From Oopsacas minuta (taxonomy: Eukaryota; Porifera; Hexactinellida; Lyssacinosida; Leucopsacidae), in NCBI GenBank assembly GCA_024704765.1, contig JAKMXF010000033.1, positions 496,001 through 560,000 on the forward strand: a DNA stretch of 64,000 bases, written 5' to 3'. The position numbers and the translations under genes were made by a program. The number at the start of each line of letters is the position of its first letter. Position 1 is the first letter of the stretch. Shown piece after piece: positions 46,998-61,600 of this stretch. The notes under the pieces are model-generated. The model worked only from the letters and a program-made list of their open reading frames with translations. It was not told where the DNA came from and did not search any database.

Positions 46998-47338
46998 AGG
47001 AGGTGTGGGTAATTAGGTGACGATAGTATATAGACAATGTCATGTATGTTTAAAATCCTTTCTTACCCTGCTCCAATCTAATGACTCAATACATTGATCA
47101 TACATATTTTCAGAATAATGATCGCAGCAAACTTACTCAAGATATATTGATGATGATTTTAGAGTGGTTTACAGAACATAAGCACTATGAAGGCATCATT
47201 CAATGATTCGCTCCCTTTTGAGTTTACTTAGTATGCACTATGCAATAATTGTATTTTCAGCAGACGTACAAATAGCTTTTGTAACTGATCTACTTTCGAT
47301 TAGATCAAATAGATAGCCCCCTACTAAAACAGTTAATA

Positions 47339-47782
47339 ATGTCATCAGGTTACCATGAAGTTAGTTATGACGACGGAGACGAGTACAAGGGAGGGTGGAA
47401 TGAAGAGGGTATGAGACACGGGTTTGGTAAACTAAACCTCGCAGATGGAACCAAATACAACGGTAAATTTTGTGAAGGGCTTTTCAATGGGCATGGTAGT
47501 TTGACATTTCCCGATGGAACGAAATATGAGGGGGAGTTCAGTAAGGGGAAGTATCACGGATACGGCGTGTATATTAGGGCAGATGGCATGCGATATGAAG
47601 GACAATTTATTGACGGGAAAGTGTCCGGATTTGGTCAGGTCACATTTGCTGACGGGAGTTGTGGAAGACCCAGAAATGAAGGAAAATTTGAAAACAATAA
47701 ATGTGTGAAAAGATGTAAAGCAATAGACTCAATCAAGAAAGCTAACCAGGCAGTCTCGACTGCTAGAACACAGAGTATGTGA
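47339..47782 (+). CDS. MORN4: MORN repeat-containing protein 4
   Basis: An intronless 147-residue frame (human MORN4 is 146). It has four MORN repeats: YKGGWNEEGMRHGFGKL, YNGKFCEGLFNGHGSLTF, YEGEFSKGKYHGYGVYI and YEGQFIDGKVSGFGQVTF. These are followed by the family-specific GSCGRPRNEGKFENNKCVKR, matching human GSHGIPRNEGLFENNK, and a basic helical tail. In animals MORN4 binds the tail of class III myosin and localises to actin-rich protrusions. The ATG at 47339 directly precedes the conserved YDDGDEYKGGW. Confidence 0.93.
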   Translation: MSSGYHEVSYDDGDEYKGGWNEEGMRHGFGKLNLADGTKYNGKFCEGLFNGHGSLTFPDGTKYEGEFSKGKYHGYGVYIRADGMRYEGQFIDGKVSGFGQVTFADGSCGRPRNEGKFENNKCVKRCKAIDSIKKANQAVSTARTQSM

Positions 47783-49297
47783 ATGCTTTATTTCAAGTAC
47801 TTACATAGTTTCATTGATGTGTGATTCCTTTACCTCAATTATTTATTGTTTTACAGTTTGAATACTTTTTTAATTTGGTCAAAGAGCTTACGTTAATATC
47901 GCTGTTACCGTACTTCACTTGCCAGTCCTCTCAGGAATTTTACAAGAAATCCAGGGAATTTACATAAATCTAGGGTTTTAGCAAAGAAAAACCCGGGAAA
48001 TTGTTGTAAGGGTCGTTCAAAGCTTACGTAACGCAAAATCCCGTAATTTTGTACCCCTCTCCATCCTATGCACGCTTTATCACCATTTTGTAATAGAAAA
48101 AGAACGCAGCTGTCATACTCCGAATAGCACTCCCTCCCCTTATAGCGTTACATAACGTTTGAACGCCCCTAAGGGATTTGTGAGCATGAGAAGCACTGCT
48201 CTGCACTAAGTCTAATATCTCCTATAATATCAAATTATTGCCCATAAATATGCCAATACTATGATAGAATCATATTGTAGCAGCAATATTCTTATATAAT
48301 ATGGTATTGCATTACAATTTTATAAATTCAAATAATTCTCCAATCTTCACCCTCTTAATCAATGAATGCATTTGTTCTCGCAAGTACTGAGAACATTGAA
48401 TACCCCGTATGGATCCACGCTTCATAACGCAGCCTCGCAGATGTATTATTAATTGTCGAAGCTTGTTACTGATGCTTCCCTTTGTCAAGGACTTCACAAG
48501 TACTAGTAAATCTATCAATTCTATCTTTAGTGCATTATACAACTAATTTCAGATCAGATAATGTAGGGAGCTAATTTATTGCTTCAGGAGAACACGTTGA
48601 AACTATATGCATTCACCGTTGTTTATACTCATTGGTTTGTGTAAAATTACTGCATAAGTACTGGGTAAGTATAAGAGGTCCTCGGTTAAGAATTTATGTT
48701 AATATATTCAATCCGGACTAATCATTATCACTAATCTGATTGTTAAAATATTGATGAACAGTTATCTTAGCTATCTCTTACATCAGGTATGTCTGTAATT
48801 TCTTATTTGTCGTATAAATATCGAATTCAGAATATTATTTAGACGATGTAGGCTTGCTTAAGTGTTACTCAGTCGTAGTTCACGTGTAGGGAGATTTGTA
48901 TTGGCTTAATTATTGTATACAAATTACAATTACAAATAACATGATATATGAAAGACCGTTAGTGTCAAGCTCATAAAGATTGCTTGTACAATACTCTTTC
49001 GATTTATCAAATTTACATATTGACTCATTCAATAATGAATAATACGTCCTTGAGTTCACCGTCCTTGTTTGTGCAATTATATTGGGATACTTTGGATACT
49101 GGGAAATAGGGTATTCTCCAGGACGCTATACACTGACTTAGACCGATGAATAGTGTCGAAAGAAACATTTTAGTGTGAATTTCTTGATATAGAGGTATAG
49201 AAATAGATCTATATGTTATGAGCATCTCCCACGAACCTATATGATATCAGAAGGGTGTTAATCATATCTAAATAATACATATATCTAGCTAATACCT
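47783..49297. other. intergenic, MORN4 to Src-family kinase
   Basis: It contains the TIR element at 48009-48171. A 76-residue minus-strand frame at 48312-48542 has a protein-like helical composition (LIDLLVLVKSLTKGSISNKL) but no recognised family and no splice partners, so it is not called a gene. The Src-family promoter should lie toward the right end. Confidence 0.45.
48009..48171. mobile_element. 'ACGTTACGTAACG' TIR element
   Basis: Inverted ends agggtcgttcaaagcttacg / gttacataacgtttgaacgcccct-type arms. The interior matches the 46837 copy (tttgtacccctctcc, cactttttgtaatag-like block). Confidence 0.8.
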
Positions 49298-51904
<2,607 letters not shown>

Positions 51905-52270
51905 CGAAGTACTCTAGTGCTGTCTATTTTTATGATCAAGTGTTGAAGATTTTTAATTTCCGACACACCTTTCCCATGTGTTTAGCTCTTATATATATAC
52001 ACACTATTTCTTTTGAATTTAAAGCTACAAATGCGTTTCAATTTTATTGTGCTTCGTATATAATGTTTGTTTATTTACTATATGTATATTTTTGTTGTAT
52101 TATATTGCTATGAAATTTCTGAAGCACTATATACCCTGTTTTGTATATATATTCGTTCTGTGGATTATATTCAGTCATTATAAACTGTATTTAGTATAGT
52201 TCATTTTTAGCTTTAATTATTTATTTGGTTATTTGATTGCTTTTTGATATGTTATCACTTATCAGTATAT

Positions 52271-52404
52271 CGAGTGGAACTCGGATAAGACGTACTATCC
52301 ATCTTATCTGAAAGAGCATTGTATTAGAATGAATGAGACCTATATTTTTGATTTGAAAGAAATACATATTAACCGAGTGTACGTCTTATCTGAGTTCTAC
52401 TGTA
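52271..52404. mobile_element. TIR element with 'GAACTCGGATAAGACGTA' ends
   Basis: Ends gtggaactcggataagacgt / acgtcttatctgagttctac, followed by tgta. It lies between the Src-family and PGAM5 genes, which converge. The rest of 51905-52552 should be the Src 3'UTR and shows no gene. Confidence 0.8.
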
Positions 52405-52552
52405 CCTTATAACTATCCCACCACCAACTTTCTGTAATAAGCTCATTACAACCTTTCCAAGAACAATTTGTAGATTAGATATGTCAATTGCAAGCTAAGG
52501 GCATAAATTCATTGGTATAAACTTGTATACAAATACCCTATTGTACGTAAAA

Positions 52553-53326
52553 TTATCTGTATGTGACATTTCCCACTGGTAGATGTCCTGTCATCCCCAA
52601 TCCCTCTAGATACACACGACCATCTCCCCGTATAGTAACAATAGTAATACTGCAATTACCTAGACTTATCCTCAACCAAGCATCAGGATGTAACTGTAAT
52701 GCTCTACACACGAAATACCGGAATACATTACTATGTCCTACTATCACTTCTACTGTATCTTTATCTTTATCTGCTCGGTAGAAATACTTCCTGTAAGCTG
52801 CTTCTATCCTTGCTCCATCTCTATAATAGTTTTTCTCCTTTCTTATCCTTGTACCAGGCTCAGGTCTGTAAGGACTCCCTTCTCTTAACATGCTACTCAT
52901 TTCTATAGGTATATTCCTGTGTAGTTCATTAGCTATTATGCTAGCTGTCTCTATAGCTCGTGTCATGTCAGAATGTATTATCTTATTGATTGGTAGGTTC
53001 ATATCTTTCAATCTTGCTCCTACTTCTTTAGCTTGTATCCTTCCTAATTCGGTCAATACTCTCTTATCATCATCTTCCGCATGCTCGTACTTTCCATGTC
53101 TTATTAGGATAAGAGTACGAGTAGTGTTCTTAAGTTCTAACTCTGTATTCTGCTCACGCTTGTCCCAATTGTGATCCCACTTCTGTTTAACAGTACTGTC
53201 TTCATTGTTACAATACACAAATAATATTTTTCTAGGATTTGTTTCTAGATTTTTCCTTTGTATGTATGTATAACATACAGCTGAGGTAATCAGGAGAGGA
53301 GAGAGCTGTAACAATCTTCTGTTCAT
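52553..53326 (-). CDS. PGAM5: PGAM5 mitochondrial Ser/Thr phosphatase
   Basis: A single exon of 257 residues. The N-terminus (LLQLSPLLITSAVCYTYIQ) is the membrane anchor. WDHNWDKRE is the WDxNWD multimerisation motif specific to PGAM5. The histidine phosphatase core follows: LILIRHGKYEH (catalytic RHG), HSDMTRAIETA, EGSPYRPEPG and VIVGHSNVFRYFVCRALQLH (second catalytic His), then WLRISLGNCSIT. Human PGAM5 is 289 residues, so the protein appears complete. It acts at mitochondria in mitophagy and cell-death signalling (family knowledge). Convergent with the Src-family gene. Confidence 0.94.
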   Translation of the reverse strand: MNRRLLQLSPLLITSAVCYTYIQRKNLETNPRKILFVYCNNEDSTVKQKWDHNWDKREQNTELELKNTTRTLILIRHGKYEHAEDDDKRVLTELGRIQAKEVGARLKDMNLPINKIIHSDMTRAIETASIIANELHRNIPIEMSSMLREGSPYRPEPGTRIRKEKNYYRDGARIEAAYRKYFYRADKDKDTVEVIVGHSNVFRYFVCRALQLHPDAWLRISLGNCSITIVTIRGDGRVYLEGLGMTGHLPVGNVTYR

Positions 53327-53779
53327 TGTTTATAACCTATTTTTAAGTGATGAAATATTTTAAGAAATTGCCAATTGTCCTGTTTTAATGCATATTCGTT
53401 GAGCGTCCAGTAATGTCAAGCATCCGCATTTGGTAGTTCAGACTAATAATATAGGACTAAGGCTAGTTCACGATATAACACTGTCCTACAGTTATCCATC
53501 TATAATTATCGTGAATTAGAGGGTAATTGTATACACTTGTATATCCCAAAAATCCAGAATTTCAGGTAGGAATTCAGAAAATAATCTTTCTTGCATGAAA
53601 CGACGCGTAGCTTTTGATATGCCTGGGTATATAATTGAGTCAATGAAGCATTTTATCATTTGATTCATAATCAAAATTATAATAATTATATTCTGGAATT
53701 GACAGATTATTTAATATTCGTGGCTTGATTTTATAACATTTATCTCAAAATACCCTCGAGTAAAGGTTTAGTTTATAAT
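53327..53779. other. divergent intergenic region, PGAM5 and M28-type genes
   Basis: A 453-bp AT-rich gap between two divergent start codons, likely holding both promoters. No recognised motif or repeat. Confidence 0.45.
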
Positions 53780-55248
53780 ATGGGTATAAGAGTTGGCCTT
53801 ATAGTTGTACTCCTCTCCTCGTTATTGATCCAATCAGCATCATCCCAAGGTTCTATCAACGTCGCATGGACCCCTCTGAACGAGACCAGCACTACCAGTT
53901 ACAGGAATTTAATAAACAGGTTCACTACTGCTAGGAATTATGGATCAGAAGGGTATATAGCTGCTCAGAACTACATCCGTGACTGGTATACGGAATTAAA
54001 TATGACCGTAGTAAGTCAGGAATTTGACACATTCAATGATAATGTGACAGGTGTCAACCTGATTGGCATATTACATGGAAAAAAGCAGACTCAGAATTTC
54101 TTTCTTGTTGGAGCTCATTACGATACTATGAAGGATAATCCTGGAGTTACTGACAACGGCTCAGGTAAAATTATAATAAATTCCAAAGATAGAATAACTT
54201 AGTTATCATTCTTACCTATAGGAATGTCAGCAGTACTAGAGATAGCTCGTATCCTCAATGTGATGTTCACCTACAATTGTACCATTGACTATTCTGTGAT
54301 TTTTGTGGGATTTGACATGTCTAAGCCGGAACCAGACTATGGAGACGACCCTCCCTGCCCCTTGTCAGCTGGCATTGGACCATGTGGAGTATTCAATTTC
54401 ATAGACTGGTTAGAGAAGTATCTTACAGAGCAGGATAATGCTCAACTTCTTGGTATGTTAGCCTATGTATATTACAGTAAAACCTTCACAAACGTGTCTT
54501 GTGGAAACGGAACAAATTCATAAACCCATGTAATTGAACCTTACAGATGGGAATTAGCAGAAATGAGGTAGTATTTTCGGCGTCCCTGAAACACCGTTTG
54601 TGAATGTTACACTGTACTATATTATCTATGTTTATATTATGTCTATTGTCAGGTACATTCATAATTGACTCAATACTGAATTACAACACAAGTATAAATA
54701 GCCAGATTATCTCAGAAGATGCTAGAGTATTACTTCCTGATTATTTCTATAACGTAAGCTCTGGGGGATATAAGGGTAACTACATAGCTGGTGTAGTACG
54801 TGCTGCTGACGTCACGCTAGCACAGACATTCCGGGACTCCTGGGTAACCATGCCTCTAAACGAGTTGTACCAATTCCAACAGGTCGATTTAGTTGGTGAC
54901 GCTACTCCAAACCCCAACGTACATATCCAACTGCCTACCTTCTTCCAAAGCGAACACATGCAGTTATGGGCTGAGAACCACATAGCTATGTTAATTACAG
55001 ATACACTCAAACAGCGAGGCTATCAACAAACCTGTTTTGATAAATCGTGCGATAATTTACAATTTATAACCGAGACAAATTACGAGTTCGGTTATCAGAC
55101 AGTTAGAGCAATAGCTGATAGTATATTTAAGCTTGGTAGTGGTAACTGTAATACAACTATCCCTCCTAGTAGTGGTAGCTCTCTCCTACCTAGTCTAATC
55201 ACATTTATTTCTGTTCATTTTGTAGCTTTTATACTGTTTGTATTATAA
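53780..55248 (+). CDS. secreted GPI-anchored M28-fold peptidase-like protein
   Basis: Three exons: 53780-54164, 54222-54452 and 54653-55248, giving 403 residues. Residues 1-22 are a signal peptide (VGLIVVLLSSLLIQSAS). The M28 fold is shown by LVGAHYDTMKDNPGVTDNGSG (the HxD metal pair and bridging Asp region) and the later SEHMQLWAENHIAMLITDT, corresponding to the family's DHxxFW...PAxxITDT. The segment where active members carry FDxEE instead reads FVGFDMSKPEPDYGD, so the catalytic and metal-binding glutamates appear lost. Six or more N-glycosylation sequons and a Ser-rich stretch before a hydrophobic C-terminus (LLPSLITFISVHFVAFILFVL) indicate a GPI-anchor signal. It is probably an extracellular, possibly inactive, peptidase-like protein. 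Confidence 0.82.
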
Positions 55249-55423
55249 GTTGTTATTTAGCTCTGTTGTATAACATTCTGTCATATTACTTCTAGTGTTA
55301 AACTATACATGTTGTTTTATTTTATAGTTCTTCATTCATTTATATTTTTACTTATACTAAATATTTGTGTATTTAATTGGTATATGCAGTTATTGTTAGA
55401 AATATTATGTTCGTAATTAGAGC

Positions 55424-55550
55424 TACAGTAAACTCCAGTTATAACGAAGTGATTCTTTACTCCCCATATATTGGAAGCATTTGATTTTCCTCGCTTACAA
55501 TAGAATACAACCGAATTCCGAGTACTTCATAATAACGAGAGTTCACTGTA
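55424..55550. mobile_element. pogo-like MITE, divergent subfamily
   Basis: Starts tacagtaaactccagttata and ends ataacgagagttcactgta with TA flanks, but the interior differs from the other copies (gattttcctcgcttacaata). It lies between the M28-type gene and HYDIN; the rest of 55249-55670 shows no gene. Confidence 0.85.
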
Positions 55551-55670
55551 GTAGTTTATGTGTGAATCTTTTGCATTTTTTTGGGGTCTTCTTTCACCAA
55601 ATTAGTACAAATATTCTATTAATTCTATCCCCCAGTATATTATATGATAACCGTATGGTAACATTACATA

Positions 55671-58600
55671 ATGAAGCCATCTGATTTTATACGAATACAA
55701 CGACTAAACACAGACGAGTACTTGAATGAACAGCGACAAGAAAAGCAATCAGGTCAGCCAGTACAGCCTCCAATCACAGAGCTACTGGACATAACACGTG
55801 CTTCTTATCAACGAGACAGCTCTCTGCCTATAGGCAAACCTCTATTTGATGTATTTCCCTCTGAGCTATGCTTCCATAAGTATAAAGCTTATCAGCTGTA
55901 TAAGATACCTTTAAGACTCAAGAATCTGGATCATGTTGTAAGACAGGTAACCATGGTAACTATACGGTTACTTAGGTGTGTCTTTACCTAATCTGTTGTA
56001 GGTACGAGTAGTGTGTGAAGCTAGTGAGTACTTCAAGCTATTACCTCCATCAGTTAGCAGACAGAAGGATAAATCTATGAAGGTTAAGAAGATAGAAGGA
56101 GAGACATCCCTATCATCTAACTCAGGACTTAGAGTAGCTCCTGGAATGGAGGTAGTGTACACTATAGAATTCCGTCCTGACCAACAAGCAGACTACACCC
56201 ATGAAGTGACAGTAATGACTGAGAGAGAGAAGTTAGTTATTCCTGTATTAGCTACAGGAGCAAGAGCTCTGCTTGATTTCCCTGACTGGGTTGAGTTAGG
56301 TGAGGCTCCAGTCAGACACGAAACGAGTAAAACTCTCTTAGTTAGGAATCTAGGAGAGAGAGAAGGAAGGTTTGTATTAAGATGTACACCCTCTGATGTA
56401 TTCTCTGCTTCTCCTACTGAGGCTAGTCTGGATATACAGCAGTGTTCTCAGGTAATTCAATCCCTTCAAGAGTTGACTGAATATTCCTAAACCACACAAC
56501 AACAATTCAATAACGATAATCCTACTTTCTAGGTGACAGTAAAGATGATGAGCACTAAAGCAGGTACTCAAGAGGGCTCTATGTCAGTACAGCTAGATAC
56601 AGGAGAAGAAATTAGTGTACAATTGAGAGGTAGCACTTATAATGCATCTGTACGCCTCGAGAAGAGAGATGTTAAGCTACCAGATACCTTCATTGGTCTG
56701 GGAGCTAGACAAGAGGTTAAGCTGATCAATAATTCAAATGTGTTGGTTAATTTCTGCTGGAAGACATGGGGTAGTGAGTCAGAAGAGGAAGCAGAGAGAT
56801 GTAATGCTACAGCTATGCTAGCTACCAGACAGAATATGGCTGAGGATTTGTTTAGAGATGAGAGTGAGAGAGATGAGAGAATAAGAGACAGAGTTAGTAT
56901 ACTTACTCGTAGCTTTAAGATGAGACAGACACAACTAACCATGGATAGGTTCCACTTTGAAGACAGGACAGTGTCAATTGATCCCCTTGAAGGTGAGGTA
57001 TGGCCACAAACAGAGACTCTAATTAGTGTCAGATTCCATCCTATAGCTGATGAGGATTATTCATGTACTGCTTACTGTGAGGTATAGCTATTTATTTCTA
57101 AATTTTTGTCACTAGAATTACATTATACAGTCAACACCCGTTATATCGAAGATCAAGGGACCGCGATAATTACCTTTAGATATCACCGATGAAACCTGTG
57201 TTACTTTGACGGTTTGGGACCATATTTGTACAATTTCAGACTTCTTTATAAGCGGGTATTTCGAAATATCTGTGTTAGATATAACGGGAGTTGACTGTGT
57301 GTTATTTTATAGGTAACTGGAAGAGAGAGTAGATTGCCATTACTAATATCAGGTCGTGGTTTAGGTCCCCATCTAGAACTAAGCTTAGATCAGCTGAGCA
57401 TAGGTAAGGTATGCCTATCTACCTCTCACGTATATGAGCTATTAATACGTAACAAAGGTTACATATCCGGTGAATACTCTCTCATACGTCCATCCGTACA
57501 GACACCAATAGCTAGCTCATTCAACTTTACGCCATCACAGGGGGTACTACAGCCTGGAGACGTACAAACTATACAGATAAGTTTCACATACCCTCAAGAA
57601 CATCATAATAAATTCTCTGAAGAGTTTGTATGGGAGGTTACAGGAGCTTCTGTCCCTCTAAAACTAACCATAACAGGAACTGTAACTAAACCTACTTTTA
57701 TATTGAGTCATGACGAGCTTAATTTTGGCATAATAGCCTATGGATTCCCTGTAGAACTAGCGCTAACCATCACTAACACTAGCTCCGTACAGATTGACTG
57801 TAAACTTCATGTACCTCAAGACGGTGAGGTTACACAGGAAATGACGTCATTGAGACATCCATGTATCTATGCTCTTAAGGAGTTTATAATTACACCAGAC
57901 ATATGTAATATACCTTCAGGACAAGAACATGCAGTCACAGTAGAATTCTCCCCTCAGTCTGTTAAGAATTATAACGTCAGGATGTTGCTGGATATTGTAG
58001 GGGTATCAGATGCAGTTTGTTCTATACCTATACTAGCTCACGTCAGAGTACCTACAATAATTCCATCTACTCGAATGCTTAACTGTAGCAATTGTTTCGT
58101 AGGACATACATTCTGTAGAGAATTGCAGCTTATTAATGATGATGATTTTGCTGCTTGCTACAGTCTAGAGGAGGTAATTGATCCTTCTGATATCCTCCTA
58201 GTTAAGAGCACAGAAGTAGAAGGAGTTGTACCGGCTAATAGTACAGTGACCTTACCTATCGAGCTACAAGCTAATTGTATAGGAGATAACACTAGTTTTG
58301 TGAGTATAGTTATTCTAGGCTCTGAACAGGTTATACGATTAGAGGTAAGGTTTGTAGGAGAAGGTCCTGTTGTACACGTAACTCCTACCACTATTAACTG
58401 GGGGAAACTGTCTGTATTTGTTCCCAACACATTCACAGTGTCTATGTCTAATCAAGCTCCCATTCCAGCCGAGTACACTTGTTGCCTAGCAACTGATACT
58501 CCTGTATTTCAGGTTGATCCTGTGAAAGGTTCAATCCCAGCTCATGCCTCACAAGAACTGCGAATAACCGCGAATCTTAACGATAGTATTGTATTTGCTA

Positions 58601-61600
58601 ACAAGCTTGTGATCAAGTTTAACCATGACGTCATGTATTACGTAGGTTTAGAAGCTAAGGGCAGTGGTGTAACGATCTTGTCTGATCCTCCTCTACTCCC
58701 TAAAATGGATTTTGGACATTTCTATAGCTCGGGGGTATTCAAGAAGACATTCCTTCTAACCAATAGCGGTACACGTACTCATATTCTAACTTGGAATGTA
58801 GCTAGTCACGCCGCACAGCGTAATAAGAAACTCAGCAACCTTAGACTAGATCCGCTTGATATGGCTAATTCTGCGAAACTTGTGAGCTCCCGTCCTCTCT
58901 CAGAAGTACCCCCTAGTGTTAAACTAATCCCTCCTGAGATCTACCTTACGCCCGACAGTTCCTCTGAGCTAGTTCTTGAGATGTACTCAGAGACTCCTCG
59001 CTTAGTTACCGAAACGTTACTATGTTATGCATTAATTGGTAAACTTACCACCAAGCACTTATTGCTTGAGAGTGAGATAAGTATTGAATTCATTCAACCG
59101 TTAATTCGCTTCTCAGCTGACCAACTCTCATTCTCTTGTATCCAGGATCACAAAGGCTATCTGGAGGCTAAATCTACATCTCTATCTCTTGTGAATATAT
59201 CCTCTCTCCCTCTACATACCAGTCTCATGCTACCACCCCCATTTAGCTTTATAACTGACAACAGCCTTACTTCAAATCTAGAGTTATACTTTGATACACA
59301 TCAAACTCAGGAAGTTACAATACTATTTGATCCCAACACAAGAGATGGGAAACACTCGTATAGTGTAGAAGATGAGATGACAGTTCGTTATGCTGAACAT
59401 CCTTCAAAAGATTCCTTCCCTATTCTTGGTAGTGTTCATTATCCTAATCTCTCATTCTCTACTCAAACAATTGATTTCGGTACAATACTAAATGATACAG
59501 ATACTCTATACAAGGTCAGGATCCAGAATACGTCTCCTATACAGGTTAAGTTCAACTGGTGCTTTCAGGAACCTGAACAACATGCACTAGGTCAGCATGA
59601 CGTCACTCGTAATGCAGACAATATACAGGTATTCTCAGACAGTCTAGACAATGATACATTTGCTATACACTCGCCGACTAAACCTCAGTTTCAGCCGTGG
59701 GGAGACAAATATGATCCATTTGGTGTTGCTCCTATTAATCAGCTGTTTGATATACTCCCTATACATGCCACGCTACAACCAGATGAAGTTATGGATGTAG
59801 AGTTTAGTTTCTATGGCAGAGCTAATAGTTCTATCAGTGCTGAAGCTATTTGCTCGTTAGAACAAGGACCTGAATATACATTACAGCTGAGAGGCAGAGC
59901 ATCTAGCATGAAGTATACGCTCAGTCGTAATGTATTGAAACTCCCATATTGTCATTATGCTAAGCCATCTCTCCTGGAGATAACGCTGTATAATATAGGA
60001 CTTGTGGAATTCTCTGTAGACCTATCGGATTCTAACTGGCCCTCTCTCTCCCCTCATAACAACAAATCTCCATTCACCCTCGCATTTGAACCTGATAACT
60101 TCTCGCTAGCAGCTGGGGCTCATAAAGTTATCTCTATAGCTTTTACTCCAGGTGTACCAGGCTCATTCAGGGCAGAATTCTATATTAATATAGCTCATTT
60201 TCAGCCTGAAGCTATTGAGATCAGTGGCGAGGCTGTATTCCCAAATTTCCGCTTCTCCCTTCCCCGACCTACCGTAGATATTATGCTGTTAAGAGATCAC
60301 GCTAGAGCTCCTAGTAGAGGTCATTCCGGACATGAATCCCCTCATCTAAGAGATACAGAGGATCAAGAGACCAAGATAGAACAAGATATTGTTAGGAAAC
60401 TAGCTTTATCTGTTCCAGGCTCTTACGATACAATTGATTCTAGTGAGGTAACTGCTAGTAAACCAGCACGAGCTGTGCTTCCTGCTTATGAACTAGATTT
60501 CAGTTATGTTATTCTAGGAAGAATAGTCACACACACACTATCTTTATTCAATCCTACTAACTTCACTATATCTGTTAACCTCAGTCAAGTTGCTCTTTTG
60601 AAGAAATCTGGGTTTACATTTGCAAGTAGTAAATTAACAGACATACCCCCAGCTGGTGTCTTAGAGCTAGAGGTTGTATTCGACCCCGCTTCCGTAGGAT
60701 TACCATGTGGAGAGTTCAGTATAACCTCTCGTTTCATGGTTACAGAGGGACCTGAGGTACCATTGGTGTTGACAGGAGAGGTAACTCTACCAGACCTAGT
60801 CCTCTCTGCTACTGAACTAGACTTCGAAGATGTTATAGTCAGTCGTTGTAAGATCGTAACTCTACAATTACATAACCCTACACCTGTTAGTTGTACCTGG
60901 CAACCTGAAGTCCCTCTACATCCTAAGAAGATAAATAAATTCATCCCTCTACATTTGAAGAAGAAAACACAACCTCCAAAACATGCTCCTCACTTCGAGG
61001 TAATTCCAGCTCGAGGTTGTGTAGAGGCTGGACAGCGTCTTAATGTAAAGATAAAGTTTCTACCATCTGAACAGTTCAAATACTCACGTAATATAATCTT
61101 CCATCTTAAAGACAATCCTGCTTCATATCACATACTACATGCACGAGGCAATGGAGTAGAACAACAGCTACAATTCAGTACTACAGTACTAGAATTCGGT
61201 CCTGTACTACCTCTCTCACAGGGAGAGTCTAAAGAGGTTACAATTACTAATCTAACTCCATTTCCTTGCGAGATATACTCCTTAGAGTTTGATTCTGTTT
61301 ATCTGGATGAAGAATCTGTACTGAGGACGTTAGGTGATTATGATAAATTTGGACAGCTGATGCTACCGCCTCGATCAGCTGGCGATAAGCTACCACAGGA
61401 AGTTAATGACTGGTGGGAAGTAAAGCGGTTGGAGCTTGAGGCTCTCAATGCTCCACTACAGTCACCAGTTGAGATACCTATCACACAAACTAAATCTAAT
61501 TTTACATCCGCGATTAGTAACGATTTATTTCAATACGAGAATGCTAGCTACCTGGAGAGAGTATCCCCCGCGTCTATTGACACCTCGTCAATAGCTGTTA

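Noticed and set aside
48312-48542. A 76-codon minus-strand frame with helical composition, loosely like a TFIIS N-terminal domain
   Set aside because: No conserved motif could be confirmed and no splice partners were found; retained only as a note in the intergenic entry.
57126-57298. HYDIN intron 3 as an intron created by MITE insertion (introner)
   Set aside because: The element ends lie about 44 and 14 bp inside the intron borders, and removing it leaves a normal-sized 58-bp intron, which fits insertion into an existing intron better.
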